Origin: Parapristionchus giblindavisi
Lineage: Eukaryota > Nematoda > Chromadorea > Rhabditida > Diplogasteridae
NCBI GenBank assembly: GCA_943737045.1
Contig: CALSFV010000229.1
Span: 787,001-851,000, forward strand
Direction: 5' to 3'
Length of the DNA stretch: 64,000 nt
The position numbers and the translations under genes were made by a program. Each line of letters opens with the position of its first letter. Within the stretch, counting starts at the first letter, position 1. Under the pieces are notes generated by a model. That model saw nothing but the letters and a program-made list of their open reading frames with translations, did no database searches and was not told the origin of the DNA. Below are positions 39,314 to 52,085 of this stretch, piece by piece.

Positions 39314-42300
39314 AGACGCCTAGCGCAGTAATACAATTGGTTGCATTAACATCGGATTACAGGATATATATTTCATTAAACCATAACAAAAAGACAATCT
39401 TCTTTCAAAGTATGCATTTATTTTTTCTGGAAAAATTTTAAAAATAAAACCAACAATTAGACTCGCTCGTTCATTATCGTTTAGATCACCCGGAGGTACG
39501 GTACCCGGTTCAGCACCTGAAATCAATCAATAAAAATAAAACAATAAATGAATGTTATTATCACAAATACTATTATAACACTCAGGTTCGTTTTTTTCTC
39601 TCTCTTTCGAATTATCGGCAGAATAGCCACATAATTTCAAAATGTGACCAGGCATTCAACAAAGAAAACCGAAATCCTTTCGTAGGTTTGTTGTAACGTA
39701 CTTTACTGCCTTTGTTTCGAGAGCTTTCCCACTTTCCATATGCAACCAATACCCATAGGTCGAATAGCTCTGTTATACATTTCCAAAATGACGTCAGATT
39801 TTTCGACTTTTCGGGAATTTTTGGCTCAAAATGCGGTCAGGCTTGGTACTTTGTAGCGTACTTTTCGACCTATACCCCATACCCTCACCCGCATTGACGG
39901 CGGCAGCATCCGCCACCTCAGCCTGTTTCTGCAGCTGTCGTTTCTTCGCACTCAACTTCTTCTTCAGAGTACGCATCTGATTCAGCTGCTTGTCTGACTC
40001 CTACAATCAATATCTATTATTTATTCATTGACTTACTTATTTATTTAATATTTCCATGGATTAAAAGAGAACAAAAATGAGGAATGAACATGCTAGGAAT
40101 CATATGGAAATAGTCGTTATCAGGAAATATTCATGATTACATGTTGTATAGAAAACAATACATTCACCATAATACCAGACTTTTAAACCAAAAAAGATAA
40201 AGCCCATAATTCATCATCCCATCCCATCCCGTTTCATCCTCGCTTTTTCAGGTTTCAAGAGATAGAGATATTGCTAATAGCACAAACGGCATCGATGCTT
40301 CCGTAATATACCATCCATACAAAAAAATATTTTTTTTTAAATCACTAACCTCGAGTTTCTGTAGCATCTCCGCGGTGGTCCTTCGAATGGCTGCGTACTC
40401 CTGCTGCAGCTCGGGTGATAGATGGTCGGAGCTGGGCTACAAATTATCGATTGGTATTCAATTATGATATAAGACAACGGCAGATATGTATCAGGCTAAT
40501 CATGGCAAAATAATAACAAGAGAATGCGAAAAGTTTGAGTGAGAATAATGATAATAAAACCGTCTTTCATTTCCCTATTCCAAAGTATAAAAAAAAATTC
40601 TTACCGGTTGGAATCCGGGTGTATTTGGTCGTTTGAACGCATCTGCCGCCTCCTTCGACAGTCCCTGACAATTGCAAAAATTAATAAATTAAATAACAAT
40701 AATAAAACTAAGGAAGTCCGAGAAAGCAAGGTATAATGGTTGGAAGACATACATAAGGTCCCATGGCGCCTCCCGCGGCCATCCGTGCCTGAAGCGCCGC
40801 GCCTGTTGAACTGTTCGCGGTGATTGGTCCACCCGGCAGCTGCTGCATGCGCGGCATACGCGTACGAGGAACCTGTAAATCGATTGAGTGATCGATTAAT
40901 ATGACCATACCAAAATGGAAAACCCGAATGTTGCATTGACCAGCCCAGAATTGGTCTCAAGTCAGCCCCGATGAATTCATGTTTCGTACTGCTCATAATC
41001 AATAAAGCTCATAGTATCATCGATGATTGTGCTATTAGTAGAAAAAAGAAAGCTAAAGGGAATCAGTGAGCACATGTATGCTATGATATACTTTTGTTAG
41101 CAAGGGCGATACATGAAATCGCCAGGTCACATTCTGCAATCATTTTGTCCGCATTTTTCGATCTCATCATAGCATATCGCTTTTCATTATTTCGCATACC
41201 AGATAGGATAAAAGTTTCAAATTACCAAAAATACTATTTCTAAAGACATTTCTCTATCTCCTTTTTTAAACGAAATTCAATATCTGCAGGTACGACACCA
41301 ACCTTCTCTCGCTGCGCCCGATTGTATCTGGCCATCGTCACGTACTGCTGTCGCTCATCCGCACCCAGTCCGCGCCTGAAACCGATAGTACCGTAGAATA
41401 GATACCGTATCCGGTACCGTAATCCCTTAGTACTCGCCACACTTACCACATCCGATGAATGTACTTGGCGCGCTCGCTCCACTCGGGCATGCGGTCGCGC
41501 AGGTTCGGGAACTTCAGGTTAACGTACAGCACGGCAGCCTTCAAGAGAATCAAAGATAAATAAAGTAACGTATCGTATTTATTTGAATTCTTGGTAAGAA
41601 GTTGTGGTGGTATATCTCTATGGATCGCATCAGCTCACTTAAGTTTGATATGTTGAATATACTGAATTGAATTGGTAGGAAATTAGAAAAACTATGCTAA
41701 GAAACGATGAATGCTGAAGAAACAAAACATTTACTCCCAACAGTCATCCTGATTTGTTTCAGGTTTCAGAGTTTAGATATATCATTAAAACACGCTTGTA
41801 AACGTGAACAAAGTCTAAAAATCTCACCTTGGTAGCCTTCTCTCCAAGTGGTTCATCCTCCTCCCATCTCTCAGTCGCCACATTGGCCGCACTCTGGCGC
41901 TCCTGGACGCCAGGTCCGCCATGGGCGGTACCGACTGGAGCAGGGCCACCACCCATAATCTGAGCTCCACCCATGTCACTGCCCACACTCATTCGACTAC
42001 CCGTTCGGCTGTAATAAGGATAGGGAATGATTATGTTTCGTTCAACTAGTAACACAGAGGGTATTGCAACTGCCAAAATATCAGTCATTAGATAAATCAC
42101 CGATACAGGCATTCACAAGGTGTCAATTCTCTGTTTTTTGGCCCACGCAATTTTTAACTCTCCTCTCCATTCTTCGTTTAAGTTTTTGTGCATTCAAAAT
42201 GAATATGTATTAGAATAACAAAAAAAGCCTGGACCAAAAACAGAGCTGTGCCACCTGGTGAATGCATGTTTCGGTGTTTTAACTAATGATTTTGACCCAC

Positions 42301-45300
42301 CAGCGTTGCATATTCGGTATTCCCAGCTACATAATACACTCTGTTTCGTAAAGTATTTGATCACATTAAATTCTCTCCATCCAATGTATAACAATGAAGA
42401 ACGATAAACTAAAACTGGAATCCCTTACCTAACATACATTTTCATACCCTCGCAATGCGAGGATTGACCCACTATATTAATATAATATATGGACCATTTT
42501 AGGCCACTTGATACGAAAGGAAGCTAAAATTACGACTTTTTAGGGGAAAATAACGAATTTTGTGAATCAACCCACAATATTTCGAGAATTGACCCACTAT
42601 ATAAAAATAAACGGCGAAGGTAAGTTACCTAATCATGCCTGGCTCCTGCTTGATCATCATGGGTCCCGATGGTCCCATCACTTGCTGCATCTGCATCTGT
42701 TGTTGCTGCATTTGCATCATCTGTGGATGCATGATCTGTTGTTGTTGCTGAAGCTGCATTTGCTGTTGCGCATGAGGATGTTGGGGATGGGGAATGGCCT
42801 GCGGCTGTTGAGACGGAACTTGTTGTTGCTGCAGTTGCTGTTGGGCTACGGCTCCTGCGAATTTGCGGATTCATTGTATGCAGTACTCATGCTTATCTGT
42901 CATTACTTAATGTAATGTATGAAAAATAAAATAATTTGAGACATTATATAGATTCTGTATCGCAGAAGAATTTCCCTTATAAGGAAAATCGAAATAAACG
43001 AAGTAGCCGAACATATTGCTTCTAACTTTTTATGCGGAATTGAATGGTTTGTCTCATTATCATCGTTCATCTAGATCTACATTCCTAGTTAGACTAGCTA
43101 CAGTACTACCGTATTCAGTATTCCCTCTACCGTACCCTTTCCATCTTGACTATCACCCGCTGCCGGTTGGGCGGATGAAGAACGAGACATGTCGAAGCCG
43201 TCGCCTTGCGCGAACGCCAGAGCGTCTGCAAAAGATGAGCGGATGACTAGAGATCAAAGATCAAAGATCAAAGATCAATATTCTCACCATTGAGGTCATC
43301 ATCAATGTCAAAATCCATATCATCGTCTTCACCAAACAGATTGAAGTCAATGTTATCGAGGTCGACGTCGTTGAAGTCGAGGTTCTCCTGTATAGATATT
43401 AATATAGACTACAAACTATAGATGGATCAAACTACAAATACACCGAGACCAAACTACAAATCGTCAGAGATCAAACTACAAAGACCAACTCACAATGAGT
43501 CCTTTCTCGTCGAGATCGATGCGTACGGCCTCACTCGCCTCCTTGCTCAACTTATCGCCGCCCGGTCGTTCAGGGACACTGTAATGATGGCGATTTATTG
43601 ATTGATATTGATTCATTCTGAATCGTCAAAAATGCTCAAATGATGTATACAGTCATCGGAAATAACGTATATCAATGTATTAGTAGTAGTAATAATAATA
43701 ATAATAATAATAATAATAGTAATAATATTTTTTAAATATTCAAGCTCTTACCGCGACTTGGAATATTCTTCGAGCACCGGCTCCGCCAGCTCGGTATCCA
43801 TCAGATTCTTGCCGTCGACCGCACGAATGCCTGATATTATCGATTAGTTGATAGACCAAAGATCAAAGATAACAAACCGAAGAATCCTTCCTGAATCTGC
43901 GATGGATACGCATCCTCCAGATGAGAACGGCGCGGCTTTCGTTGCCGTTTCACCTTTAGTGGTTTTATATTATAATATTATAATATTTTTATATATAAGA
44001 CTAGATGAATAGGAACTATGACCGGAAATCGGTGCAGTTCATATCATTCCAATCAAAAGCTTTTGTCATGACTCGAGACTATCTTCTCGAAATCAGATTT
44101 TTTTTACAACTACAACCACAATTACACCCAGGCAGTTTCAGGTTTCTGCATGATCTCATACGTTCTCCAGCACGGATAATCGTAATCACTCTCCCATTTA
44201 TTTGATTCTACAAATTTAACTATAAGTACATTGAAGAAGAGCAAACCTTCTTATTGCCATCCGCGTCCACCTCCGCTTCCTCTTCCGCGATGGGGAGGCG
44301 GTGTCGGGGTACCTGACACAAATCAATCAATAATTAGATCAATAATCAATAATTCTCAAACAACCAAATGACCAGTCTAAAATCGTTCTCGTGAGTGAAT
44401 CCCGGTGAATTCGTGTTTCGCACTACCCATATCAGTTAATGTTATTACAGTAGACATACCTTGACAAAGAATCCTCCTACTCCCAATTTCAACATTCGTC
44501 CTCGACCCGCTCCACCCCCTCTCCCACCGCCTGAAAATAATTTTATTTATTATTAAATTAATAGTATAAATATATGTACAAGAATAAGTATGCATGCACT
44601 TTAAATGTATTTTTTTTTAATAACTAAGTTAGCTAATAGTGTGTCCTATGCTGTTTCGGATACGTCTATGCATGCAGTAATGGCATAAGCGTAAACAATT
44701 AACTAAATGTTTTAATACATAATTTACAATTCCACGTAGGATAACATAAGATAGCAATGACTATCATATGCGATTCCAATAATACCGTAATCTACAGTAC
44801 CTCGTCCTCCTCTACTTCCCGGTCCTCCGAATGAGGTAGGCGCACCGCTCACCAACGCGGCAAGTCCATCGATTGAATCATCCGGAGTGTTGTCGTCATC
44901 CAGTGAACCACCTACTGTAGGTCATTGATTATTGATTGACAAGTGTTAATTGCAGCCGATATCTCATCATTGTATATGAAGCTCAAGCACATTCAAAACA
45001 AGGGCGAGACTTGGAATCAACAGGTAGAATTAGAAAATCGCTCGATGAAAAAAAAACAAAAGAAAGAAACAAATCAAATTTGGAAAGGTAAGACAATGAC
45101 TCACAATGACTGTCCATGGATCCACTACGATACTCGGAGAGAAAACCGCTTATCAGACCTGGTACGCCTGAATAGTATGAAAGTGAGAAAATATCACTAT
45201 AATGTTCTGTTCAAAAGCCACGAAAAGGAACAAGAAAACACTTTTGGCCACCAGATTAGATAAAGATAGCTGCATCATATTATATTAATCGTAATTATTT

Positions 45301-48300
45301 GCGTTTAAATAAATATATATAAAGTTCGTTAATAACTCACCAGATCCAGAATCAGTAAACGAATTAGCGCGAAACAACGACGGCATCATCTTTGATTGGA
45401 GGACCTGAAAAGCCACTTTTTAATATCGATTTTTTAAATAAATTTTTCTTCTTTTTAATATATTTTTCTTCTCAATAACAATGCAATAGGCCAAGGAAGC
45501 CAATAAAGAAGGATAATTTATATAAAAAATGAATAAAACAAATACCTCGTCGGCACACTTGTTCAGGGCGACATTATCACATAGGATGAGATTACCGTCA
45601 TCTGTAAATCAATAATATCAATCAATAATTACCCCACCCCCTTCGATTCCAATACAATACAATGACCTATAGTAAACGCATCAATATTTGGGGGGAAATG
45701 GTTGTAACTAAACGATTGATTATTCTTCTGAGTTCCTTTCGATAAATCAGATATATATTAATCAAGTACTAAATCGATCTCTGTGACTCAAAGAAGCATC
45801 AAGTAGGTCAACAAATCAATCAATAATCTCCTCTTACTCATGGTATAATTATTCATTCGACTACTCGGTCTACACGTTGAACATCTCATCTTATTCGACG
45901 CCGCTGCCTCAAGCATCTCTTCATTGTGGAGATCCTCACACGCACCATGATACCATCTATAAATATCAATAATTTAAATAATTAATATCAATAAATACAA
46001 AATTATAATGATTATGATTATTGCCAACAAGGAATTTGAAGATTTTAGAATCGGATGAAGATTTCGATACGAAATAAGATTCACAAAATACAAACCATAA
46101 ACAATTCCTCACGAATAAATTTTAGAGCGATAATCGATAATCAATAAATCAATCAATTAATTAATAACCCATCTACCGTACCTCATACACTGACTGCATC
46201 GTATGATATGTTCACTTAGATTGTACAACTTGGCACACTTGGGACATTTCCTCAATGAATAGCACTGCTGACACAGTCCCTCCTTTGTCAATTCTCCACT
46301 ACTCGCAACTCTCATCTGACATCGACGACACTTTGCGCACCTGCGAATATCGATCGATTGATGACGCTACCGTAACCCCTCCAGTCGTGGTAACCACCGC
46401 ATTTCAGTACACCGCTCTGATCAATATCGTTTCCAATGTAATAGTGTCGCCTTAGGCCATTCCCCATTCAGCATACATGGGCGGGCATTGCCGCTGGAAA
46501 TGAAAATCGGGTGGGTCGGGTGCCAAAATCGGGGGGTTTGACACAAAAATTTCATTTTCGAATGAATTTTACCCAAATTGTTTTCAAATTTTCAGTGAAT
46601 TTTGGCTAAATCGGGTGGGTTTGGTGCCAAAAACGGGTGGGTATTGCCGCTAGCGGCAATGCCGCTCACGTATGCCATTCAGACTATTGTATCATTAAAA
46701 TCATGTCTCCCTTTTCTACCGTACACCCAATTCCTGGCTACCGTACCATTAGCTTCATATCTACCGTATCACTTCCAATCTACCGTACCACTAACCCTTC
46801 CCTTCCCATCTACCGTACCATTGGCATCTCCAGGGTCCAGATGGCGCTCGTTCGAGGGGCGGATTGAGGCAGTACATGTGGTAGGCGACGTCGCACTCCT
46901 CGCACATGATCAACTTCGAGTCGTCCTGCACGAATATTGATTAATCAATGATCTACAGTATACCAAATATACAGTATGGATTACTGTAATCTCACTACCG
47001 TACCTTGCTCACTCCACATCCCTCACATATCGTGCAGTCGAGGCATCGCCATCCACGATTCACCACCGTCGAGTTCATCTGCAAAACGATACGTGGGATT
47101 AACGACTTATTTATTTATTTATTTATCGTTCACCACAAGGGCGTTTCATCAAATACAAAGTGTTCGAGTGCAATAAAATATGTGAAATAGTGGATATAGC
47201 CAATTATGGAACGAAGATCACTCCTGGATAAACTATTTCTAGATAACGATCAATAGCTACTTGAATATAACTGGCATCACATTTTCCCACAAGAAGAACC
47301 TCCAAAACTCACCTTTTCATGTAGTCCCACACAGTATGTATGGAAGGTATGGGCACAGCAGGAGCATGCTATGAGTGACTGCTCCACTCCCTTGCCCACT
47401 GAACCACACACCAGACAGATCGAAGCGTTGGCGAGGAATTTATCATCTACAAAATCAATTATCGATTGATTAATCAAATCAGGAATCTGTCACCGCAGAC
47501 AAAAAAAATGGAAAAATACAAGAATCAATCAATGATTGGAAGACTTCCGGTAAGGAACCGATTAACCTCTCCAGGATTGCTTACAGCTAAAAAATTCAGC
47601 AAAACCAACCTTCTTCGGCAATTACATTCGTCCGCACGTATTCATCATCACGCGCGCGACCATCCGCGCCCGGAACAGACGCGCCTACAATCGATATTGT
47701 CAATCTAATACACGATCAATATGAAGATGACAAAACATTATATTGATTATTAGTATGAAAAGGTATAAAAAGACTTTTTCAATCATCAAGTTTCGAAATA
47801 TCCTTATAAGTTTAACATTAATCTAAGATACTTCACTTGTTTGTTCATTATTTATTCATTATGTTTACCTGTAAACGCATAAAGTATAAATAATATTATA
47901 CTATATAAACAACAATATCTTACTGGCTCCTGCAGTCTGTGCCTCATGATGCAGTATCGAGTGTAGATCAGCCATATGATGGCCAGTGGCCGATGATGCC
48001 GCAGCCACAGCTGACGCCGCTTGCTGCAGGAAAGCGAGTCCACCCGCGAGACCAACTGCGCCAGTGGCGCCAGCGCCGAGATAGGAAAGGGGACCGCCCG
48101 CGCCCATGTTCAAACCGCACGAACTCCCGCGTCCACTACAATCAGTTTATTAGAGTAGCCGTTAATTTATCGATAGACTACAATGCACATAGTTATTAAT
48201 TCTCATTTTTATTAACGTAAATAGTTTTATTTAGATAAACAAAATAAATAAATATAAATAAATAACAACAAACCCTCCTCGCCCACGTCCTCTCCCCACA

Positions 48301-51300
48301 CCGCCTCCCTTGCCTGAACCAGCCTGCAACATTCAAGTTTCACCTCGTCTTCTTCATAATTTTAATTTACACTATTTGATTCTGATAAAGTTCTTGAATC
48401 AAAAGTAAAGGAAAAATCAATAACAGGTAAACAGTAATCCTCGCTCACCTTGCCCGCTCCTCGACCTTTGCCTCGTTTGCCCCTATCAGACTTGCCCAAT
48501 CGATCGGAGAAAATGCCCGATGGTGGTTGGCCTGCCAAACAATAATACGTAAATAACGTTCATTTTGCAGTCATTGTAGAGCATCAGAATTATGTAGAAA
48601 ATCGATTAAATCGGTTGCAAAGATTAGCAAATTGCTAAGGTAGCGTACCTCCCATACAACTTTCGTCTTTATTATTATAAAGTATTATTACTCCCAGTTG
48701 GGATATAACCCGGTCACTTATACAATGAAGTGTGAACTTGGAATGAACTCTAATCAACCAGCAAGTTTTCCGTTTCTCAATTATGACAATATCTTGGAAT
48801 AATCGAACGAAGACAATAAATAATACAAGAAGACATATAAACTTATGATGCCCAATCCATATGATCCTACATCACCAGTACACTCTAGATCACTATTCCG
48901 ATTCCCCATTCATAGAGCAGGGCAGTTTAAAGATCAAAGATCAACGATCACTCACCACCAGATCGAGTCTTCATGAGCGTTCCTCCTCTTCCACCCGGCT
49001 TCTTCTTCCCACCACCTCGACCACCTCGTGATGATGTTCCGCCGCGACTATAATTATAATAACTATTATTATTTTGATAATATTTAATTATATGCAATTT
49101 TGTGAACAAAATTACACTCTGGTAGGAGTATATTCGCTGTAATTGATTATGAAAAATGATCTATCAGATTTCAGCGCAAAGATCAACAATATCCACTCCG
49201 TATTTTCTCAAAAACGCTCAAATATTAATATTACAAAACATATTCACTACAGAAACTCTGACGGAACAGACCCGCAACTTTCGAGTTTTACGGCATTCTC
49301 ATTTATCGAAAGAATTGGTAGGAAATGATCTTTGAAAGATGGCTGGGTTACACAAAAAAGCACTAACAAGGGAAGTCTTTTTAGTCTCAGTGAGACTTTT
49401 GAATAAGAGTATTTTTCCTTGTTAGGTATAGGTTAAATATGATGGGAGCCAAAAAATTAGCTGCTGCCATGCACTTTGAGATATTTATAATTTATTTTAA
49501 TTTTGTGAAAATGCAATTTTCAAGTGCGCATGCATTATTTTTGACGCCGCTAAGTTTTCACGGCTCTTTCAGGGGCTCCTTATTTCATATACTGCTTGTC
49601 GCCTACGTTTTGTGATTTTTTCAACATTTTTTCAAAAATTTACAAAATTAAAATTAATTATAAAAAATCTGAAAGTGCATGGCAGCAGCTAATTTTTTGG
49701 CTCCTATCATATTTTTCCTATACCTATCGAGGAAAAATACTATTATTCAAAAGTCTCACTGAGACTAAAAAGACTTCCCTTGTAAAGTATAATAATCTAA
49801 ACGACCCCTCCCTTCACTAGGGATAACAAATCAAGGATCATGGATGCGTTCTCATAGTAAGATCATACCCAGGCTTGAACTCCTCATCATCTTCCGAATG
49901 AGCACTGTTGATATCACAGAATGAGGGACTGTTCCTGGCTGAATCTGATGACGTCATCGACGAGCCTGATAGACCACTCACGTCTGCCATACCTGCAATA
50001 TCGCATACAGCTTATCGGTAAACTCCTTTTTTTAAGTTCAAAGATAACGAAACTGATTCAATTATAGCTCCTTATGTCTCTTAATTGTTAACACTCATAT
50101 TCGCAAACAGTATCATAAAGTGGTGCAAAAACAAAATAGAAAGATAAATAATCAAATAAATAAATAAATAAATAGAAAACCTCCATGACCGCCTCCAGAT
50201 GTGAAGTTGAGGGGATCCAGTGAGAGCGAGTCTGCCACTGGTGACGATCTGGAATGTATATTACATTATTTATTTATTAATAATAAAACTTTTCAAACCA
50301 ATAAAATAGATAACACCAAGCTTCTCTACACAGAACCCGGTGAATTCGCGCAACAAGATGCATATAAAGATCAGTAAATATCAAAAAGAAAGTCTGACCG
50401 TGTGGATATCATTTCCAGTCCCTGATTGCTCACTTCGCTGCCGAGACCGAGTGGAGAATCGCCTGAATATTATCATTGAAATAGTAAATGGGTAACAAAT
50501 TGGAGTGATTGACTTTGACACTCAACATAGAGTCAATGAAAGGATCATGAAACATGAATTCGCACCTTGCACCAAATTTACCTACTTTCCCTAATACAGA
50601 TAAGATAATGAATATTTGATGCCAGACACGACCCGCGTGGTTCATGTTTCATAGTTCCCAAAAGTATGGACGAACCATTGATCATACTGAGCATGGCATC
50701 GCCTCCTACAATGGGCGACGATCGACACTTGGCACACGAGTAGTCGTCAACGTCAGAGTCAAAGGAACGATCACACTCGGAATGGACCCATCTGGAGTAA
50801 TCATTATTGAATTGAATTAATTTCATTTATTTAAATAAATACAATATTAAGTAAAGACGGCTACCACATTTGATTAGATCATCTGATTTTCAAAAGGTGG
50901 TATACTGAAATCAACCCGGAAACTTTGTGTTGCTAAATTAAGGAAATCATCTGGAATATTTTTTGCGATTAAGATCAATAAATAAATCCATAGGCAAAAT
51001 CAATCGATAATCGCTCACTTCTTACACATTCCACAAGTGAGGAAGTTGGTGACGGGCTGCACTACCACACCACAGACTGGACAGCACATACCACGTCTGA
51101 AGAAGAACAATAATTAATGAAATAAGCATGATTAAATGAAGAATATAGCTTTTCTCATAAAACTTTACTTATGACTATCTAGCATATCCTCTTCAAGGAA
51201 ATGTTTTGTGTAAACTACAAAATAAGCGAAAATAGCTGGCAGTATTATGCCACAAATCATGATTTAAAAGCTACAGTAATCAAGAGAATAGAATAATCAA

Positions 51301-51350
51301 TGGGCTACCGTAACCCACCTCGTGGTAGATGTCGATGATGAAGACGAGGA
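27432..51350 (-). CDS. set-16: KMT2C/KMT2D (MLL3/4, set-16 type) histone H3K4 methyltransferase
   Basis: About 50 exons; stop at 27,432 directly after the post-SET motif [14 protein letters not shown]- to C-terminal order: a PHD-type zinc finger (51,100-50,650), Gly/Ser-rich low-complexity exons (50.2-47.9 kb), a PHD cluster (47.4-45.5 kb), a SQIQEGFFG block (43.9 kb), an acidic block (43.3 kb), a Q/M-rich exon (42.6-42.9 kb) and the [14 protein letters not shown] region (41.9-41.4 kb). Coiled-coil and Met/Gly-rich exons follow (40.9-37.1 kb), then an extended PHD (32.2-31.0 kb), FYRN, FYRC and SET. This combination is specific to KMT2C/D, the catalytic subunit of the COMPASS-like complex that mono-methylates H3K4 at enhancers in animals. 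Introns carry several MITEs. The 5' end is not settled: the most upstream exon piece (about 51,313-51,350, a Ser run) has no clear acceptor or ATG. Confidence 0.93.
29470..30784 (-). other. FYRN and FYRC exons of the methyltransferase
   Basis: [22 protein letters not shown] (30,700-30,784) and [18 protein letters not shown] (30,528-30,638). [22 protein letters not shown] (about 30,265-30,350) and [13 protein letters not shown] through [15 protein letters not shown] (29,914-30,039). A following exon (29,480-29,588) reads [16 protein letters not shown] and [18 protein letters not shown], which is the KMT2C/D-specific linker. FYRN and FYRC pair to form one fold that follows the PHD region in these enzymes. 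Confidence 0.93.
31038..32160 (-). other. Extended PHD finger (ePHD) exons of the methyltransferase
   Basis: [10 protein letters not shown] (about 32,060), [20 protein letters not shown] (31,889-31,985), [19 protein letters not shown] (31,583-31,650), [12 protein letters not shown] (31,343-31,387), [15 protein letters not shown] (31,212-31,285) and a CPNHND exon (31,038-31,155). The Cys/His spacing is that of the ePHD placed just before FYRN in KMT2C/D. Confidence 0.9.
35762..36145. repeat. 38-bp minisatellite built on TACCGTA (intronic)
   Basis: About ten units of a 38-39-bp repeat, each with two TACCGTAC-type octamers followed by CTAGTCTACCATCACC. It lies in an intron of the methyltransferase immediately downstream (in sense) of the exon starting near 36,299, and abuts a GTACGGTA donor. 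The Thr/Pro/Ser ORF read across it is a repeat artefact. Confidence 0.9.
38331..38490. mobile_element. 160-bp MITE, ATAGGTCGAA family, copy 1
   Basis: ATAGGTCGAAAAGTA at the left and ATATGTCGAATAGC (reverse) at the right are flanked by a 9-bp duplication GGTTAAACC (38,322-38,330 and 38,491-38,499). The inside has repeated GACCGGATTTTGAG units. It is inserted at the 5' end of a methyltransferase intron. Confidence 0.75.
39252..39311. repeat. (AAAT)n tetranucleotide repeat
   Basis: About 15 AAAT/AATA units with one GAAT variant, just inside an intron of the methyltransferase. Confidence 0.95.
39754..39874. mobile_element. 121-bp MITE, ATAGGTCGAA family, copy 2
   Basis: Termini CATAGGTCGAATAGCTC and, reversed, ATAGGTCGAAAAGTACGC; the inside has CAAAATGCGGTCAGGCTTGGT, shared in reversed form with copy 1. 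In another methyltransferase intron. The flanking duplication is unclear because both sides are ACCC-rich. Confidence 0.7.
42440..42607. mobile_element. Possible small inverted-repeat element
   Basis: GATTGACCCACTATAT occurs near 42,463 and again near 42,589, with a CAACCCACAATATTTCGAG variant between. It looks like a short element or partial duplication in a methyltransferase intron. Ends are not clear. Confidence 0.4.
42630..42856 (-). other. Gln/Met-rich exon of the methyltransferase
   Basis: An exon encoding [18 protein letters not shown], further Gln-Met repeats, then [14 protein letters not shown]. Such Gln-rich stretches are characteristic of the centre of KMT2C/D. The plus-strand Leu/His-rich ORF over the same bases is its shadow. 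Confidence 0.85.
45547..47447 (-). other. PHD finger cluster of the methyltransferase
   Basis: Exons give [24 protein letters not shown] (47,309-47,447), [14 protein letters not shown] (47,005-47,083), [20 protein letters not shown] (46,817-46,925), [19 protein letters not shown] (46,180-46,345) and [23 protein letters not shown] (45,836-45,958). These are three or more tandem C4HC3 fingers, as in the second PHD cluster of KMT2C/D, which reads histone tails. Confidence 0.9.
46482..46672. mobile_element. Small element with GGGCATTGCCGC ends
   Basis: GGGCATTGCCGCTGG at 46,489 returns reversed as AGCGGCAATGCCGCTC at 46,650-46,665, with GGGTGGGTxxGGTGCCAAAA repeated three times inside. It has an intronic position between two PHD exons. 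Confidence 0.55.
49367..49786. mobile_element. Palindromic MITE with TA target, ACAAGG family
   Basis: Arms of about 115 bp: ACAAGGGAAGTCTTTTTAGT at the left pairs with ACTAAAAAGACTTCCCTTGT at the right, and AGCTGCTGCCATGCACTTT pairs with AAAGTGCATGGCAGCAGCT. TA flanks both sides. The terminus resembles that of the element at 1,670-2,236. Inserted in a methyltransferase intron. Confidence 0.8.
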
Positions 51351-52085
51351 TTTATAATATTAATATTTAATATATAATATAAATAATATAATTAAATCTT
51401 TTTATAGTGTCCCGGATGCGGTGGCGATTCGGACGATGGTGAACTGTGTTTCATTGGAACAATTCGTTTGATTTTTTTTTTTTAAGATTGAGCTTAGCAA
51501 AAAATACAGACATACTAAACTAATGTAATAGTGCAGATGCATGGGCAACCTTCCGACAAATATACATATCGACCTTTTAGCCGTCGTCACAATGCATTTG
51601 TTCTCCAAGTCCACAAGAGAAAACCTAAAAGTGTCTTTCTCACTTAGAACATCCATATTTTTGAATAAATTACACACTATTTGTGAACCGAAACTGTCCA
51701 TCCCATGTATTAAACGCATCTTATTGACTTCCCTGATCTTCCGAATAAACTAGGCATTGTAGTTCCGAATTTGTAATCCCCGCCGTATTCCACCTTCTTG
51801 ATTTGATCTTTGATCTCTGTCTCCCTGCCCACTCAGAGATCCAATACGATATAAATTGGATTTGCGGCCGCTCCACCGCATTAGACGCTCATCCCCTATC
51901 AACTCTTCCTGAGTGTAGTAAAAGGCGTGATCAATCGATCTCTCACCTTCCCCATCCCCATCTCATCTTCATAACCCTAACTTATAATAATTTTATTATT
52001 TCACACATTTTCTCTTGTACATGTTGAAACACCCTTGCGGTGTACGATAAATGAATTAATGAACAAATATTCCCCCAGGCAGATA
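51351..52085. other. Region upstream of the methyltransferase, unresolved
   Basis: It should contain the 5' exons or promoter of the large gene. A minus-strand stretch near 51,955-51,985 (acceptor TTAG, then GYEDEMGMGK, then GTGAGA) is exon-like. A plus-strand stretch after a TTTTTATAG acceptor (51,412-51,450) reads CPGCGGDSDDGELC. Neither can be joined with confidence. The 105-codon minus-strand ORF at 51,402-51,719 is unrecognised. Confidence 0.3.
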
